Positions 1 through 8,841 of a DNA stretch of 64,000 nucleotides are shown here, in pieces. A program made the position numbers and the translations under genes. How positions within the stretch are numbered: position 1 is the first letter of the stretch; every line of letters begins with the position of its first letter. Source of the stretch: Myxococcales bacterium 68-20 (GTDB taxonomy: Bacteria; Myxococcota_A; Polyangia; Polyangiales; Polyangiaceae); the NCBI GenBank assembly GCA_001899635.1, contig MKVQ01000044.1, forward strand, positions 235,978-299,977, written 5' to 3'. The notes beneath the pieces were generated by a model. The model saw only the letters and a program-made list of their open reading frames with translations. It was not told the DNA's origin and searched no databases.

Positions 1-404
1 CCGAGCGCCCGCATCGCGTCGAGCGCTTCGCCGAGGCCGTCGGGCACCTTGCACCAGAGGTTCTTCGCCTCGTGGCGCCGCCACGCGAGATCGAGGAACG
101 CCGGCACCGCTTCCGCGCCGACGCCCGCGCGGAGCGCGATCGTGCCGACCATCTTGCCCCACGCGCTCGCGCCGGGGCGGTCGCGTTCCGTCCACGCGCA
201 GTCGTGGAGCTCGCCCGACTCGGCGAGCCGCTTGGCCTCGCCCTCCGTGCGCACGAGGACGTCGGGCGAAACGACGACGCCCGTCGATTCGCGGACGAGG
301 TCCGCGAGACGGGCGTGGTCGAGGAAGATGACTGTGTTGCCGGCGTCGAGGCAGAGAAGATCGACGCCGGCGACGAGGTCCACCGCGATGTCCGGTGCGA
401 CCAT
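1..404 (-). CDS. HAD-superfamily hydrolase-like protein, 3' part missing
   Basis: Only the first ~134 residues lie in the window; the gene runs off the left edge. The start of the protein reads LLCLDAGNTVIFLDHARL, which matches HAD motif I (hydrophobic strand then DxGNT). The residue after DAG is N, as in phosphatase-type HAD enzymes where the first Asp is the nucleophile. The ATG at 404 is chosen; a GTG two codons upstream is also possible. It follows the ald stop codon by about 9 bases on the same strand, so the two genes are probably co-transcribed. Substrate cannot be told. The later HAD motifs lie outside the window, so the call rests on motif I alone. Confidence 0.6.
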   Translation of the reverse strand, partial: MVAPDIAVDLVAGVDLLCLDAGNTVIFLDHARLADLVRESTGVVVSPDVLVRTEGEAKRLAESGELHDCAWTERDRPGASAWGKMVGTIALRAGVGAEAVPAFLDLAWRRHEAKNLWCKVPDGLGEALDAMRAL

Positions 405-413
405 GCTCACAGA

Positions 414-1526
414 TCAGCCGAGGAGCTTGGCCGCCGGCACGTACTCCATGTTGTGCGCCTGCGCGACGGCGTCGTAGACGACGTGGCCGCCGTAGGTGTT
501 GAGGCCCTTCATCAGCGCGCGGTCGCCCTTGCAGGCGGCGACGACGCCGAGGTCGGCGAGCTTGATGGCATACGCCATCGTCGTGTTCGTGAGCGCCCAC
601 GTGCTCGTCTGCGGGACGGCGCCCGGCATGTTCGCGACGCAGTAGTGGACGACGCCGTTGACCTCGTAGGTCGGGTTGTCGTGCGTCGTCGGACGGCACG
701 TCTCGATGCAGCCGCCCTGGTCGACCGCGACGTCGACGACGACGCTGCCCGGCTCCATCTTGCCGAGGAGGTCCTCGGTCACGAGCTTCGGTGCGCGCGC
801 ACCGGCGACGAGAACGGCGCCGACGACGAGGTCGGCGCGCATCACGGCCTGCTCGATGTTGACGGGGTTCGAGTAGAGCGTCTCGATGGCGCCGCCGAAG
901 ATGTCCTCGAGGTAGCCCATCGTCGAGGCCTGCACGTCGAGCACGGTCACGTGCGCGCCCATGCCGATCGCGATCGTCGCCGCGTTGCGGCCGACGACTC
1001 CGCCGCCGAGGATGACGACGCGGCCGCGGCGCGTGCCGGGCACGCCGCCGAGGAGCACGCCCTTGCCGCCGCGCGCCTTCTCGAGGCAGCTCGCGCCGAC
1101 CTGGACGGCCATGCGACCCGCGACTTCGCTCATCGGGCGGAGGAGCGGGAGCGAGCCGTCGTCGTTCTCGATCGTCTCGTACGCGACAGCGGCGACCTTC
1201 TTCTGGGCGAGCTGCTTCGTGAGCTCCGGCTCGGGAGCGAGGTGGAGGTACGTGTAGAGGATCTGGTTCTCACGGAAGAAGCCGTACTCCGCGGGGAGCG
1301 GCTCCTTGACCTTCACCACCATCTCGGCGCCCCACGCGTCAGCAGCGCTCGCGACGATCTGCGCGCCCGCCGCGACGTAGTCCGCGTCCTTGATGCCGGC
1401 GCCTTCACCAGCGCTCTTCTCGACCAGGACCTTGTGACCGCGCGACGTCAGGCTGCGGACGCCAGCGGGGGTCATGCCGACGCGATACTCACGAGTCTTG
1501 ATCTCTTTGGGCACTCCGATGATCAC
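414..1526 (-). CDS. ald: alanine dehydrogenase
   Basis: Catalyses NAD-dependent interconversion of L-alanine and pyruvate plus ammonia in the cytoplasm. The 370-residue product has the family start [19 protein letters not shown], the lysine-bearing VVKVKEPLP segment, the YTYLHLAPE active-site His segment and a Rossmann motif [14 protein letters not shown]. Length equals the usual ~371. The start is the GTG at 1526: a strong ribosome site AAAGGAG sits at 1534-1540, seven bases upstream, whereas the longer open frame to 1598 adds non-conserved residues. The HAD-like gene follows directly. In myxobacteria alanine turnover is tied to amino-acid catabolism; no regulator is visible beside it. Confidence 0.96.
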   Translation of the reverse strand: MIIGVPKEIKTREYRVGMTPAGVRSLTSRGHKVLVEKSAGEGAGIKDADYVAAGAQIVASAADAWGAEMVVKVKEPLPAEYGFFRENQILYTYLHLAPEPELTKQLAQKKVAAVAYETIENDDGSLPLLRPMSEVAGRMAVQVGASCLEKARGGKGVLLGGVPGTRRGRVVILGGGVVGRNAATIAIGMGAHVTVLDVQASTMGYLEDIFGGAIETLYSNPVNIEQAVMRADLVVGAVLVAGARAPKLVTEDLLGKMEPGSVVVDVAVDQGGCIETCRPTTHDNPTYEVNGVVHYCVANMPGAVPQTSTWALTNTTMAYAIKLADLGVVAACKGDRALMKGLNTYGGHVVYDAVAQAHNMEYVPAAKLLG

Positions 1527-1878
1527 GGCGAGACTCCTTTGGTGTTTCGTCGGTGTCGCGCGAATACGCGGCACGAAACGCGAAAACGCGCGGACCATAG
1601 TCGAGCCCCTCTACCTCGTCGAGCGATCTACCCCACCTCGTGCGTGACGCAGCGCGCGATGGAAGAGCGCGCTAGTTCTGGCCTCCAAAGGCCCTGAGGA
1701 AGAGCTCGTCGAACGGGCTTCCCCCCCTTCGCCTCAGGCGCGCGGGACCGTCGGACCTTGCTCCGGAATTGGCGCGCTCGAGCGCTGCCATGATGGGTGC
1801 GTTGCTGCGACTTCTGATGAGCTTCGTTCCGGACGACCGCTTCTCACGGGAGCACGAGAAGACGTGTCGTGAGGACGA
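1527..1878. other. intergenic region upstream of ald
   Basis: About 350 bases between the ald start and the stop codon of the secreted hydrolase (both on the minus strand). It must hold the ald promoter and ribosome site (1534-1540). Open frames here are shadows. No clear promoter box or terminator was recognised. Confidence 0.5.
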
Positions 1879-2838
1879 TCAGTGGTTCACGAACCACTCG
1901 GTGATGCGCACCGGCGAGACCGCCAGCCATTCGTGACCGGCAGCGTCGTCGACGATCTTGCTCGTCTCGAAGCCGGAGGCGACGAGCTTGTCGTAGTAGC
2001 GCTCGGCCGTGGACAAAGGAACGGTGGTGTCGAGTGCACCGTGGAGGAAGAGCGTGGGCGGATGATCGGCGGGCAGCGAGCTCGGTATGCTGCACACGGC
2101 GCCGAGGCACGTCGCGTAGCTCGCCGACTGGATCGCGAGCGCGCGGAACTTCCCCGGATGGCTGACGGCCATGCGGCTCGACATGTAGCCGCCGCTCGAG
2201 ATCCCCGTCGCGTAGAGGCGCGTCAGGTTCGCCGGGCCGAACTCACCCTTCGCGATCGCGGCGAGGAGCTTGTCGATGACGTCCTTGTCGGTGCTGAGCT
2301 CGTAGGGAACCGCGGAGTTGGTCTGCCATGCGACTCCGGCGGCAGCTTCGGGAGCGATGACGGTGAAGCCGTTGTCGAGGAGCATCGCCTGGAGCCTTCC
2401 CTGGTGGAACCCGCCGTACGCGGTGCTCGGAGTGAGCTCGCCCCAGGTGATGCTCGGGCCGAAGTACGAGCCCTGATAGAGGACGACGACCGGATAGCCT
2501 CCGGCCGGAGGTGGCGTCGCCGGAGTCTGCCAGTACACGTCACGCGCGGCCGTGCCCGCGACGAGACGCGTGACGACGTGCGTGCAGGAGACGGAAGTGT
2601 CCGTCACCTTGCATCGGCTCGGGACCGCGGCGTCGGGCGCTGCCGCGTCCGGCGCTTCTGCGTCCGAGGTCGTTCCGCCCTCGGGTGTGGTCGTGGCGGG
2701 CGCCGCGGCGTCCGGTGCGGCGCTCGTCATTGCATCGGGCGGCGCGCCGGCGCTCGATCCACATGCGATCAGCGCTGCCAGTGCCGCAGCTCCCAGCGGC
2801 GTCACGAGCTTCGAAGAAGGGGAGGAGGAAGAAGGCAC
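1879..2838 (-). CDS. secreted alpha/beta hydrolase lipoprotein (PHB depolymerase/esterase-like)
   Basis: A 319-residue protein with a lipoprotein signal: a lysine-bearing n-region, hydrophobic stretch and lipobox LIAC, then a long Ala/Asp/Thr/Pro-rich linker. The catalytic domain carries the nucleophile elbow GISSGGYMSS (GxSxG), a late strand LFLHGALDTTVP with the candidate acid Asp, and AAGHEW with the candidate His. This arrangement matches extracellular PHB depolymerase/feruloyl-esterase type hydrolases that anchor to the cell surface. The GTG at 2838 is preferred because it gives a lipoprotein signal with AGGA nine bases upstream; the open frame continues to 2976 without plausible signal features. 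Substrate not predictable. Confidence 0.72.
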   Translation of the reverse strand: MPSSSSPSSKLVTPLGAAALAALIACGSSAGAPPDAMTSAAPDAAAPATTTPEGGTTSDAEAPDAAAPDAAVPSRCKVTDTSVSCTHVVTRLVAGTAARDVYWQTPATPPPAGGYPVVVLYQGSYFGPSITWGELTPSTAYGGFHQGRLQAMLLDNGFTVIAPEAAAGVAWQTNSAVPYELSTDKDVIDKLLAAIAKGEFGPANLTRLYATGISSGGYMSSRMAVSHPGKFRALAIQSASYATCLGAVCSIPSSLPADHPPTLFLHGALDTTVPLSTAERYYDKLVASGFETSKIVDDAAGHEWLAVSPVRITEWFVNH

Positions 2839-3010
2839 GGCGGACGGTCCTGCTCCAGCATCGGACCAGCACGCGAGCTCGCCCGAGCAGGTGATCGAAG
2901 CGTACCTCGACTTCGCGATCTCCGGCACCGCATCGCCACGCCAGACGACGTGGTGACGTCGTCGAGCGCGCGGCATCCTCGCCGGGGGCCGGGCAGAGCG
3001 CGGGGCGAGA

Positions 3011-3409
3011 TCAGGTCCCGAGCTCGAAATCGAGCTCGTAGAAGTGCTTGCCCTCGACGATCTGGATGTTCATACGTCCCGAGAGTCCTGCGAGCTCGCC
3101 GGTCCCCGAGTCGGGGACGACGGTCACCGAGAGGGTGCTCGCGCCGCGATTCATCGTTCCGCTGTGCTGGAGCACGAAGGTGCCATGCTTGCCATCGAGG
3201 GTGCCGGTGACGCGCTCGATGGCCACGTAGCCGGCCGAGCCGTTCACCGGAGTGCGGGCGCTGAGCATGGTCACCGTGCCCGTCGCGTCGAGCGGCCCGG
3301 CGAAGCGCTTGTCGAACGTGGCTCGCCCCAGCGCGACGCCGTCGACGGTGTCGTAGGGCGGCTCGGCCTTCATGGTGACCTCGAAGGTTCCCTTCGCGTT
3401 GATCTTCAT
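3011..3409 (-). CDS. DUF3224 domain-containing protein
   Basis: A 132-residue protein made of one DUF3224 domain. Recognisable family stretches are ATFDKRFAGPLDATGTVTML, GSAGYVAIERVTGTL, GTFVLQHSGTMNRG and SVTVVPDSGTGELAGLSG. The fold is a small lipocalin-like barrel; members are cytoplasmic and of unknown function, some reported near stress genes. Full family length, clean ATG at 3409. It is divergent from the lipoprotein gene starting at 3533, sharing a ~120-base promoter region. Confidence 0.88.
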   Translation of the reverse strand: MKINAKGTFEVTMKAEPPYDTVDGVALGRATFDKRFAGPLDATGTVTMLSARTPVNGSAGYVAIERVTGTLDGKHGTFVLQHSGTMNRGASTLSVTVVPDSGTGELAGLSGRMNIQIVEGKHFYELDFELGT

Positions 3410-3532
3410 CCCGTGGGTCGTACGACGCCGGCATCCCTGCGTCTTGAACTAACGCGACACAAGCCCCGTCGTCGACGCGACGGCCGGTTGACACGAACAT
3501 GGGATGGCCCGAGGGCGACGCGGCCATCGAAG

Positions 3533-4267
3533 ATGATGCGCACGATGAATCGCCGCATTTTCGCGCTCTCCACTGGTCTTATTGCTTGTTTCATCTCCGC
3601 GTGTTCGAGCAACGCCGGAACGACCGAGTCGTCGTTGGACGCCGGCGACTCGCCGGAGGCCGCCGCGGACGCGGGGGCGAGTGAAGCTGGTCCGATCGCT
3701 CCCGAGTGTGAGGAGTCGTTCTGTGCGCAGGTCGACGTGAGCGCGAAGCTCCAGTGCCACGACGCGGTCTCGAACAAGGACTTCTCGATGACGACGAGCC
3801 TCTCCGGACGCACGACCGAGGTCACGTGTGACGTCGAGGACAAAGAGGGCGGCGGCCAGGACTTGAGGATCGGAGTGAGGCCTGGGAGCGCCACGCCGGA
3901 GGATGCGAGTGAGGCCTGGCTTCGGATTCGAAGCTTCACCGGCCCCGGGACGTACCCGCTCGTGCACGTGAAGGACGAGGGCAGTCACCAGGGATTCGAG
4001 CTCAGTGGCAAGGCCACGAGCTCGGAGGGACACCAGACCGTCGGAACGCTGCACTGCTTGCCGTCCCCGTGCGAGGCCGTCGTCGCTCCCGAGACCGAAC
4101 CCGTGCCCAACGATCCAGGAACGGTGAAGGAGTGGCGCGTGCGCCTCGAGGTGCGATGCGCTGCGGGCGGCACGCTCAGCAACATGCACTGCGAGTCGGA
4201 TGCACGGACCGTGTGCACGTTCGACGAAGCGCCGACGCTCCGCTTCGACGTCGCGTGCCGCAAGTGA
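3533..4267 (+). CDS. hypothetical lipoprotein
   Basis: About 244 residues. The N-terminus NRRIFALSTGLIACFISAC is a lipoprotein signal peptide with lipobox ISAC, followed by a Ser/Asp/Ala/Gly linker typical of myxobacterial surface lipoproteins. The mature domain holds several spaced cysteines (for example CEESFCAQVDVSAKLQC and LHCLPSPCEA), suggesting disulfide bonds in the periplasm or at the outer membrane. No family recognised. ATG codons at 3533, 3536 and 3545 are all possible starts; the last one begins directly at the signal peptide. Ends nine bases from the convergent LuxR-type gene. Confidence 0.7.
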   Translation: MMRTMNRRIFALSTGLIACFISACSSNAGTTESSLDAGDSPEAAADAGASEAGPIAPECEESFCAQVDVSAKLQCHDAVSNKDFSMTTSLSGRTTEVTCDVEDKEGGGQDLRIGVRPGSATPEDASEAWLRIRSFTGPGTYPLVHVKDEGSHQGFELSGKATSSEGHQTVGTLHCLPSPCEAVVAPETEPVPNDPGTVKEWRVRLEVRCAAGGTLSNMHCESDARTVCTFDEAPTLRFDVACRK

Positions 4268-4276
4268 CCGATCGAT

Positions 4277-5053
4277 TCACTCCGCGCTCGTGAACGAGCG
4301 CATGGCGAACGGCGATAGGCGTGCGACGAGCGCCACGCGGCTGTGGACGTGGAGCTTTCTGTAGACGCGCCGTAGATGCGAGCCGACGGTCTCCTCGGAC
4401 AGCGACAGACGCGCGGCCACGTTCGCGTCCGAGAGGCCGGCGGTGACGAGCGCCGCGACTTGTCGCTCGCGAGCGCTCAACGACGCGAGCTGAGGATCGG
4501 TCGCGACGGGGCGCGCGCCGCATGCAATGGCGAGCTCGAGCGCGTTCGTCAGCGTGCGGGCCGCTTCGCGCGCCACGGTCGAGAGCGGCTCGCCGTGTGC
4601 GCGGAGCGCGTTGCGCGACGGAGTCGTCGTGCCGAGGGTGAGCCAGCCAAGGGCAGCACCTTCGTCATCCGTAAGGAAGGTGTTGAGCATGCCCTCGATG
4701 CCGTCCGGCGACAGCACCTCGCGCTGGACCTGCGCGGCGATCGCCCGGTGACGCGTCTCCAGGAGCGGCGCGTAGGTCTCAGAGCGTGTTCGCCTGGCGA
4801 CGGCGACGCCGCTCCCTGCCTGCTCGATGCGGGGTAGGAACTCGGTCTGAATCCTGTGCGCGACGCGCGCGAGCGCGCGCGGGGCCACTGTCATCTGCGC
4901 CTCGACGGGGATGTCGGGCGGACACGTCGCGATCAGGACGAAGCGCGCTCCCGACGCACGGCGCACCTCGCGAACGAGGCGCTCGCGCCATGCCTTCGCC
5001 GGCGCGAGTGTTCGCGCAGCCTCCACCGCTGAAGTCCAAGCGTCCAACGTCAT
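4277..5053 (-). CDS. LuxR-family transcriptional regulator
   Basis: 258 residues. The C-terminal ~60 residues form a LuxR/GerE helix-turn-helix ([20 protein letters not shown] followed by [20 protein letters not shown]), with the conserved Glu, Thr-Val and His positions. The N-terminal ~190 residues show a weak GAF/PAS-like pattern but no receiver Asp, so it is not a classical response regulator. Input signal unknown. ATG at 5053 is preferred; an upstream in-frame start at 5086 adds eleven residues. Divergent from the AraC-type gene, with ~130 bases between, a layout that often means cross-regulation. Confidence 0.85.
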   Translation of the reverse strand: MTLDAWTSAVEAARTLAPAKAWRERLVREVRRASGARFVLIATCPPDIPVEAQMTVAPRALARVAHRIQTEFLPRIEQAGSGVAVARRTRSETYAPLLETRHRAIAAQVQREVLSPDGIEGMLNTFLTDDEGAALGWLTLGTTTPSRNALRAHGEPLSTVAREAARTLTNALELAIACGARPVATDPQLASLSARERQVAALVTAGLSDANVAARLSLSEETVGSHLRRVYRKLHVHSRVALVARLSPFAMRSFTSAE

Positions 5054-5183
5054 GATGCAGTCATCGCGAAAATGACCGTCCACCATATGCGGTTACGGTT
5101 GGGTTGGTTCGTGAATTCGCTCGAGCTCCGATTGCGCGGCGGCGGCGCTGCTTTGGCAGGGAGCCGCATCCGCCGCTCCGGTC

Positions 5184-6062
5184 TTGAAGCGAAGGGAAAG
5201 GTCTCCCACTCTGGTCGTCGTGGGCAACGCATCGAGCGCTCGGCACGCCGCAGGACCGCCGCGTGGGATCTTGCGGAGGGGGCAGCCCGGGGGGAAGAAC
5301 GAGCACGAGCGCATCCTGCCGAGCCCGGCGCTCGCGCCGTTCGTGGCCCACTTCTGGTCGGTACGATGGGCGCTCGAAGCGCCTGTCGTCGTCGAGACGC
5401 TGCCGCATCCCTCCGTGCACGTCGTGCTCGAGGAGCACGGACGTCGTCGTCGCGCCGAGGTCGCGGGCGTCGGCACCGGTCGGTTCGTGAGGCAGCTCGC
5501 CGGCGAGGGGCACGTCTTCGGGATCAAGTTCCGCCCCGGCGCCTTCCGCGTCCTTCTCGGCGCGCCCATGACGAACCTGACGGATCGCGTGGTGCCGATC
5601 GGTGAGGTGCTCGGACGGGAGGGCAAGCGGATGGCGCGCGCGGTCTTCAGCGCAGCCGAGCTCGAGGCGAAGATCGCGATCGCCGAGTCGTTCCTCGAGC
5701 GATGTCTCTCGCCGCTCCCGCTCGAGATCGAGCGCGTCCGCGATCTGGTGGAGCGGATGGCGACGGATCGATCGCTGCTCCGGGTCGAGCAGGCCGCGAG
5801 CGCTCTCGACGTCGATCTGCGCACCTTGCAGCGACGCTTCCGGCAGTACGTCGGCGTGAGCCCCAAGTCGGTGATTCTCCGCTACCGGCTGCACGAGGCT
5901 GCCGAGCGGCTCAAAGCACCAAAGCCTCCGTCGCTCGCCGTGCTCGCGGCTGAGCTGGGCTACGCCGATCAGGCGCACTTCGCGCGCGAGTTCAAGACGG
6001 TGGTGGGCCGTACACCACGCCGATTCGTCGCGATGGAAGGCGACGGCGCGTCGAAGAAGTGA
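5184..6062 (+). CDS. AraC-family transcriptional regulator
   Basis: About 290 residues. The C-terminal ~100 residues carry two helix-turn-helix units of AraC/XylS type: EQAASALDVDLRTLQRRFRQ, then GVSPKSVILRYRLHEA, then LAAELGYADQAHFAREFKTV followed by GRTPRRF. The N-terminal part (PSPALAPFVAHFWSVRW, then HPSVHVVLEE and FGIKFRPGAF) matches the DUF6597-type sensing domain found in many such regulators. The true start is uncertain: the open frame begins with TTG at 5184 and a GTG lies at 5220; conserved sequence begins only near residue 45. Confidence 0.85.
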   Translation: MKRRERSPTLVVVGNASSARHAAGPPRGILRRGQPGGKNEHERILPSPALAPFVAHFWSVRWALEAPVVVETLPHPSVHVVLEEHGRRRRAEVAGVGTGRFVRQLAGEGHVFGIKFRPGAFRVLLGAPMTNLTDRVVPIGEVLGREGKRMARAVFSAAELEAKIAIAESFLERCLSPLPLEIERVRDLVERMATDRSLLRVEQAASALDVDLRTLQRRFRQYVGVSPKSVILRYRLHEAAERLKAPKPPSLAVLAAELGYADQAHFAREFKTVVGRTPRRFVAMEGDGASKK

Positions 6063-6109
6063 CCGCCCTCGAAGGCGACGTGCCATGCCGGCGGACGACC
6101 GGCGCTCGA

Positions 6110-7528
6110 TCAGTCGAGGAGGCTCGCGCGGCGCACCGTGATGAGGACGCCGAGGCACATCTCGTCGAGCGTCGTCTCGCCGAGCTTGATCTCGGGCGGT
6201 GACGACATCCGCATCTCGCTCATCGCGCGCTGGACGTGACGGTTGTCCGTCGTGTTGTCGTACGTGCACGTGAAGCGGACCTTGTCGCCGGGGCCGACGG
6301 TGGGGAGCTTGTCGAGCGGCGCGTCGTACGCGTAGGTGCGCTGCCAGTTGAAGTCGTACTTCGGCGTGCCGAGGAGGCACTCCTTCGCGGGCTTTCCCTC
6401 GGCCGCGGTCTTGCGCTCGACTTCGATCTTCATGTCGACGCCCGCCCAGTGCATGTGCGCGCCGATCGCGTAGACCCCGAGCTCCGGGATCGTGACGTCG
6501 CCGGCCTTCTCGGGGATCTCGAGCTCCATCGACTCGGTGTGCCCTTTCGCGTTCGACGGGATGACGAACGCGGGACCGCTCGGCGGATCGTTCGGTCCAG
6601 GGAGAAGCTTGATGAACCCGTCGGCGGTCTCGGCGTTCCCCGCGAGGATGACCTGCGCGACGTAGCCCGGCTTGTAGGAGAGCGTCTTCAACTCGACGCT
6701 GGTCTGATCGGTCACTGCCTCGTGGCTCGGGTGGTAGTGCACCTGCATCACGAGGTGCGAGCCCTTCGGGATCTTGAGCCCGGTCTCTTCGCCGTAGACC
6801 ATCGGCGGTACACCCGGTGCCCACGCGAGCAGGAGCGACGGCTCCTCCACGTCGGGGCCGCCGAAGCACGGATAGCTCCCGGCGCCGGCCGCCTTCGCCA
6901 CGCCTTGCCGCTTCGGGTCGACGTAGACGATGACGTGGTGGACGACGCGCGGATCGCCGGGCACGACGTTGCTCCCGCCGATCCACGTATCTTCAGCGAA
7001 GCCGGGATCGATCGGGAAGCAGCGGATGTCGTCCTTGCCGGGAACGACGGAGTAGGGCGCCGGGAGTTGGTAGGTCCCGGTCTTGTCCGTGAGCCCGCTC
7101 GCGCCGAACGTCGTTCGCGCGGGAGGGCGCTTCGCCGGATCGCCGAGCGGCATGCCTTTCTCGACCCAACGCACGAACGTGTCGACCTGCTTGTCGGTGA
7201 GGCGGAGGTCGTCCCGGAACGCGTGATCCACCTTGCACGACGGATCGTCGAAGGCGCCCCACGGCGGCATCTCGCGTCGCTGGACCTTCTCCTTCGCGAC
7301 CTCGCCCATGCCCTTCACATCCTCGTAGGTCACGAGCGGGAAGGGCGCGATGCCACCCGCGCGGTGGCAGCTCTGGCACTTCTCCTGGACGAGCGGCTCG
7401 ATCGCCTGGGCAAACGTGAGCGTCTCGCCGTCCTGCTCGGCGCCCGACGACGACGAGCACGCCGCCTGGAAGGTGGAGCCGATCGCGAGCGCAAAGACGG
7501 AGGCGGCGAAGGCGCGAACGTTCAGCAT
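6110..7528 (-). CDS. lipoprotein with c-type heme motif and copper monooxygenase-like domains
   Basis: 472 residues. Lipobox FQAAC near residue 24, then a heme-binding CQSCH (about residues 51-55) in a segment resembling planctomycete/myxobacterial cytochrome domains (EMPPWGAF, LTDKQVDTFVRWVEKGMPLG). The rest resembles type II ascorbate-dependent copper monooxygenases: RVVHHVIVYV (adjacent His pair), LVMQVHYHPS (HxH) and GAHMHWAG (HxH). All expected copper-ligand clusters are therefore present by eye. Likely a periplasmic or surface redox enzyme of unknown substrate. ATG at 7528 is chosen since GGGGAG lies just upstream and it starts the signal peptide; the frame extends to 7612. Confidence 0.78.
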   Translation of the reverse strand: MLNVRAFAASVFALAIGSTFQAACSSSSGAEQDGETLTFAQAIEPLVQEKCQSCHRAGGIAPFPLVTYEDVKGMGEVAKEKVQRREMPPWGAFDDPSCKVDHAFRDDLRLTDKQVDTFVRWVEKGMPLGDPAKRPPARTTFGASGLTDKTGTYQLPAPYSVVPGKDDIRCFPIDPGFAEDTWIGGSNVVPGDPRVVHHVIVYVDPKRQGVAKAAGAGSYPCFGGPDVEEPSLLLAWAPGVPPMVYGEETGLKIPKGSHLVMQVHYHPSHEAVTDQTSVELKTLSYKPGYVAQVILAGNAETADGFIKLLPGPNDPPSGPAFVIPSNAKGHTESMELEIPEKAGDVTIPELGVYAIGAHMHWAGVDMKIEVERKTAAEGKPAKECLLGTPKYDFNWQRTYAYDAPLDKLPTVGPGDKVRFTCTYDNTTDNRHVQRAMSEMRMSSPPEIKLGETTLDEMCLGVLITVRRASLLD

Positions 7529-7725
7529 GAGCTCCCCTGTCGGCGCTCGGCCGTGCCCTCGATCACCGGAGCGGCACGAGCTCGAGCGCAGTTCTCTCCA
7601 CTGGTAGCCCACCGATCGCGCGCATTTGCCTCGTGCCTCCTAGCGAGGCGCCCAAGAGACGCGGTATGACCCGCCTCGGTTTCGCGCACGATCTCCGGAC
7701 CTTTTCCAATCGGCACAGCATCGGG

Positions 7726-8838
7726 ATGTACGCTCTCCTCCGACCTATCCTGTTCTCTTTCGAGCCCGCGCGTGCCCATGCGGTCGCGATGTCCTCGCTT
7801 GCGCCGGTCGAGCATGTCGCTCCGCTCCGCGCGCTCGTGCGCTCCGCCGTGTCGTTCCACGACCCGAGGCTCGAGGTCAGGAAGATGGGCCTCGTGTTCC
7901 CGAACCCGATCGGCGTCGCTGCCGGGCTCGACAAGAACGGCGAGCGCGCCCGCGCGCTCGAGGCGCTCGGCTTCGGTCACGTCGAGCTCGGGACGGTGAC
8001 GGCCGAGCCGCAAGGCCCGAACCCGACGCCGAACCTCTTCCGTCTCCCGGCCGACGGGGCGCTCGTGAACCGCCTCGGCTTTCCGAACGAGGGCGCGAAG
8101 AAGGTCGGTGCGCGCGTGCTCGAGCGCAAGGCCGGCATGCGCGTTCCCGTCGGGATCTCGATCGGCAAGTCGCGGAGCGTCCCGCTCGAGCCGCTCGATG
8201 CCGCGCTCGAGGATTACGTCACGAGCTTCGAGGCGATCCGCTCTGCGGCCGACTTCGTCGTCGTGAACATCTCGTCGCCGAACACGAAGGACCTCCGCGC
8301 GCTCCAGGCCGCGGACATGGCGCGCCATCTCTTTTCCGCGTTGATGATGCGCGCGGCTGCGCTGCCCCTGCTCGTGAAGATCGCGCCCGATCTCTCGGAC
8401 GACGCGGTCGACGCGATCTGCGTCGAAGCCGATCGCGCCGGGCTCGCCGGTGTCGTTGCGACGAACACGACGATCGCGCGCGATGGCCTCGCCACGTCGG
8501 CCGAGGACCTCGAGGCCATCGGCGCAGGTGGCCTCAGCGGCCTGCCGCTCTTCCCGCGCTCGCTCGCGGTCGTGAAGCAAGCCCGCGCGCGCCTCGGCCC
8601 GAACGCATGCGTGATCGGCGTCGGTGGCATCCACGGGACGGAGAGCGCCCTCGCGATGCTGCGCGCCGGCGCAGATCTCGTCCAGCTCTACACGAGCTTC
8701 ATCTACGAAGGCCCGTTCCTCCCGCGCACGATCACGCGCGGGCTCGTGAAGCGGATGGATGCCGAGGGGGCGAGCTCGCTCGCCGACCTCGTCAGGACCT
8801 CGACGACGAGCAGTGCGCATCGGGCCGCTCTCGGCTAG
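7726..8838 (+). CDS. pyrD: dihydroorotate dehydrogenase (quinone)
   Basis: Oxidises dihydroorotate to orotate with quinone as acceptor, the fourth step of UMP synthesis, at the inner membrane. The 370-residue product starts YALLRPILFSFEPARAHAVA, the membrane-binding helix region of class 2 enzymes, then has GVAAGLDKNGE, VNISSPNTKDLRALQ (catalytic Ser region), VATNTTIARDG, and the FMN phosphate site VIGVGGIHGTESALAMLRAG. Length and N-terminus mark it as class 2. ATG at 7726 is chosen over the longer frame from 7633 because family homology begins there. Divergent from the heme/copper lipoprotein; ends three bases from the convergent QorB-like gene. Confidence 0.95.
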   Translation: MYALLRPILFSFEPARAHAVAMSSLAPVEHVAPLRALVRSAVSFHDPRLEVRKMGLVFPNPIGVAAGLDKNGERARALEALGFGHVELGTVTAEPQGPNPTPNLFRLPADGALVNRLGFPNEGAKKVGARVLERKAGMRVPVGISIGKSRSVPLEPLDAALEDYVTSFEAIRSAADFVVVNISSPNTKDLRALQAADMARHLFSALMMRAAALPLLVKIAPDLSDDAVDAICVEADRAGLAGVVATNTTIARDGLATSAEDLEAIGAGGLSGLPLFPRSLAVVKQARARLGPNACVIGVGGIHGTESALAMLRAGADLVQLYTSFIYEGPFLPRTITRGLVKRMDAEGASSLADLVRTSTTSSAHRAALG

Positions 8839-8841
8839 CGG

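Noticed and set aside
72..1697. Long plus-strand frame over ald
   Set aside because: Antisense to a clear alanine dehydrogenase; composition (Arg, Asp, Val) typical of a high-GC shadow.
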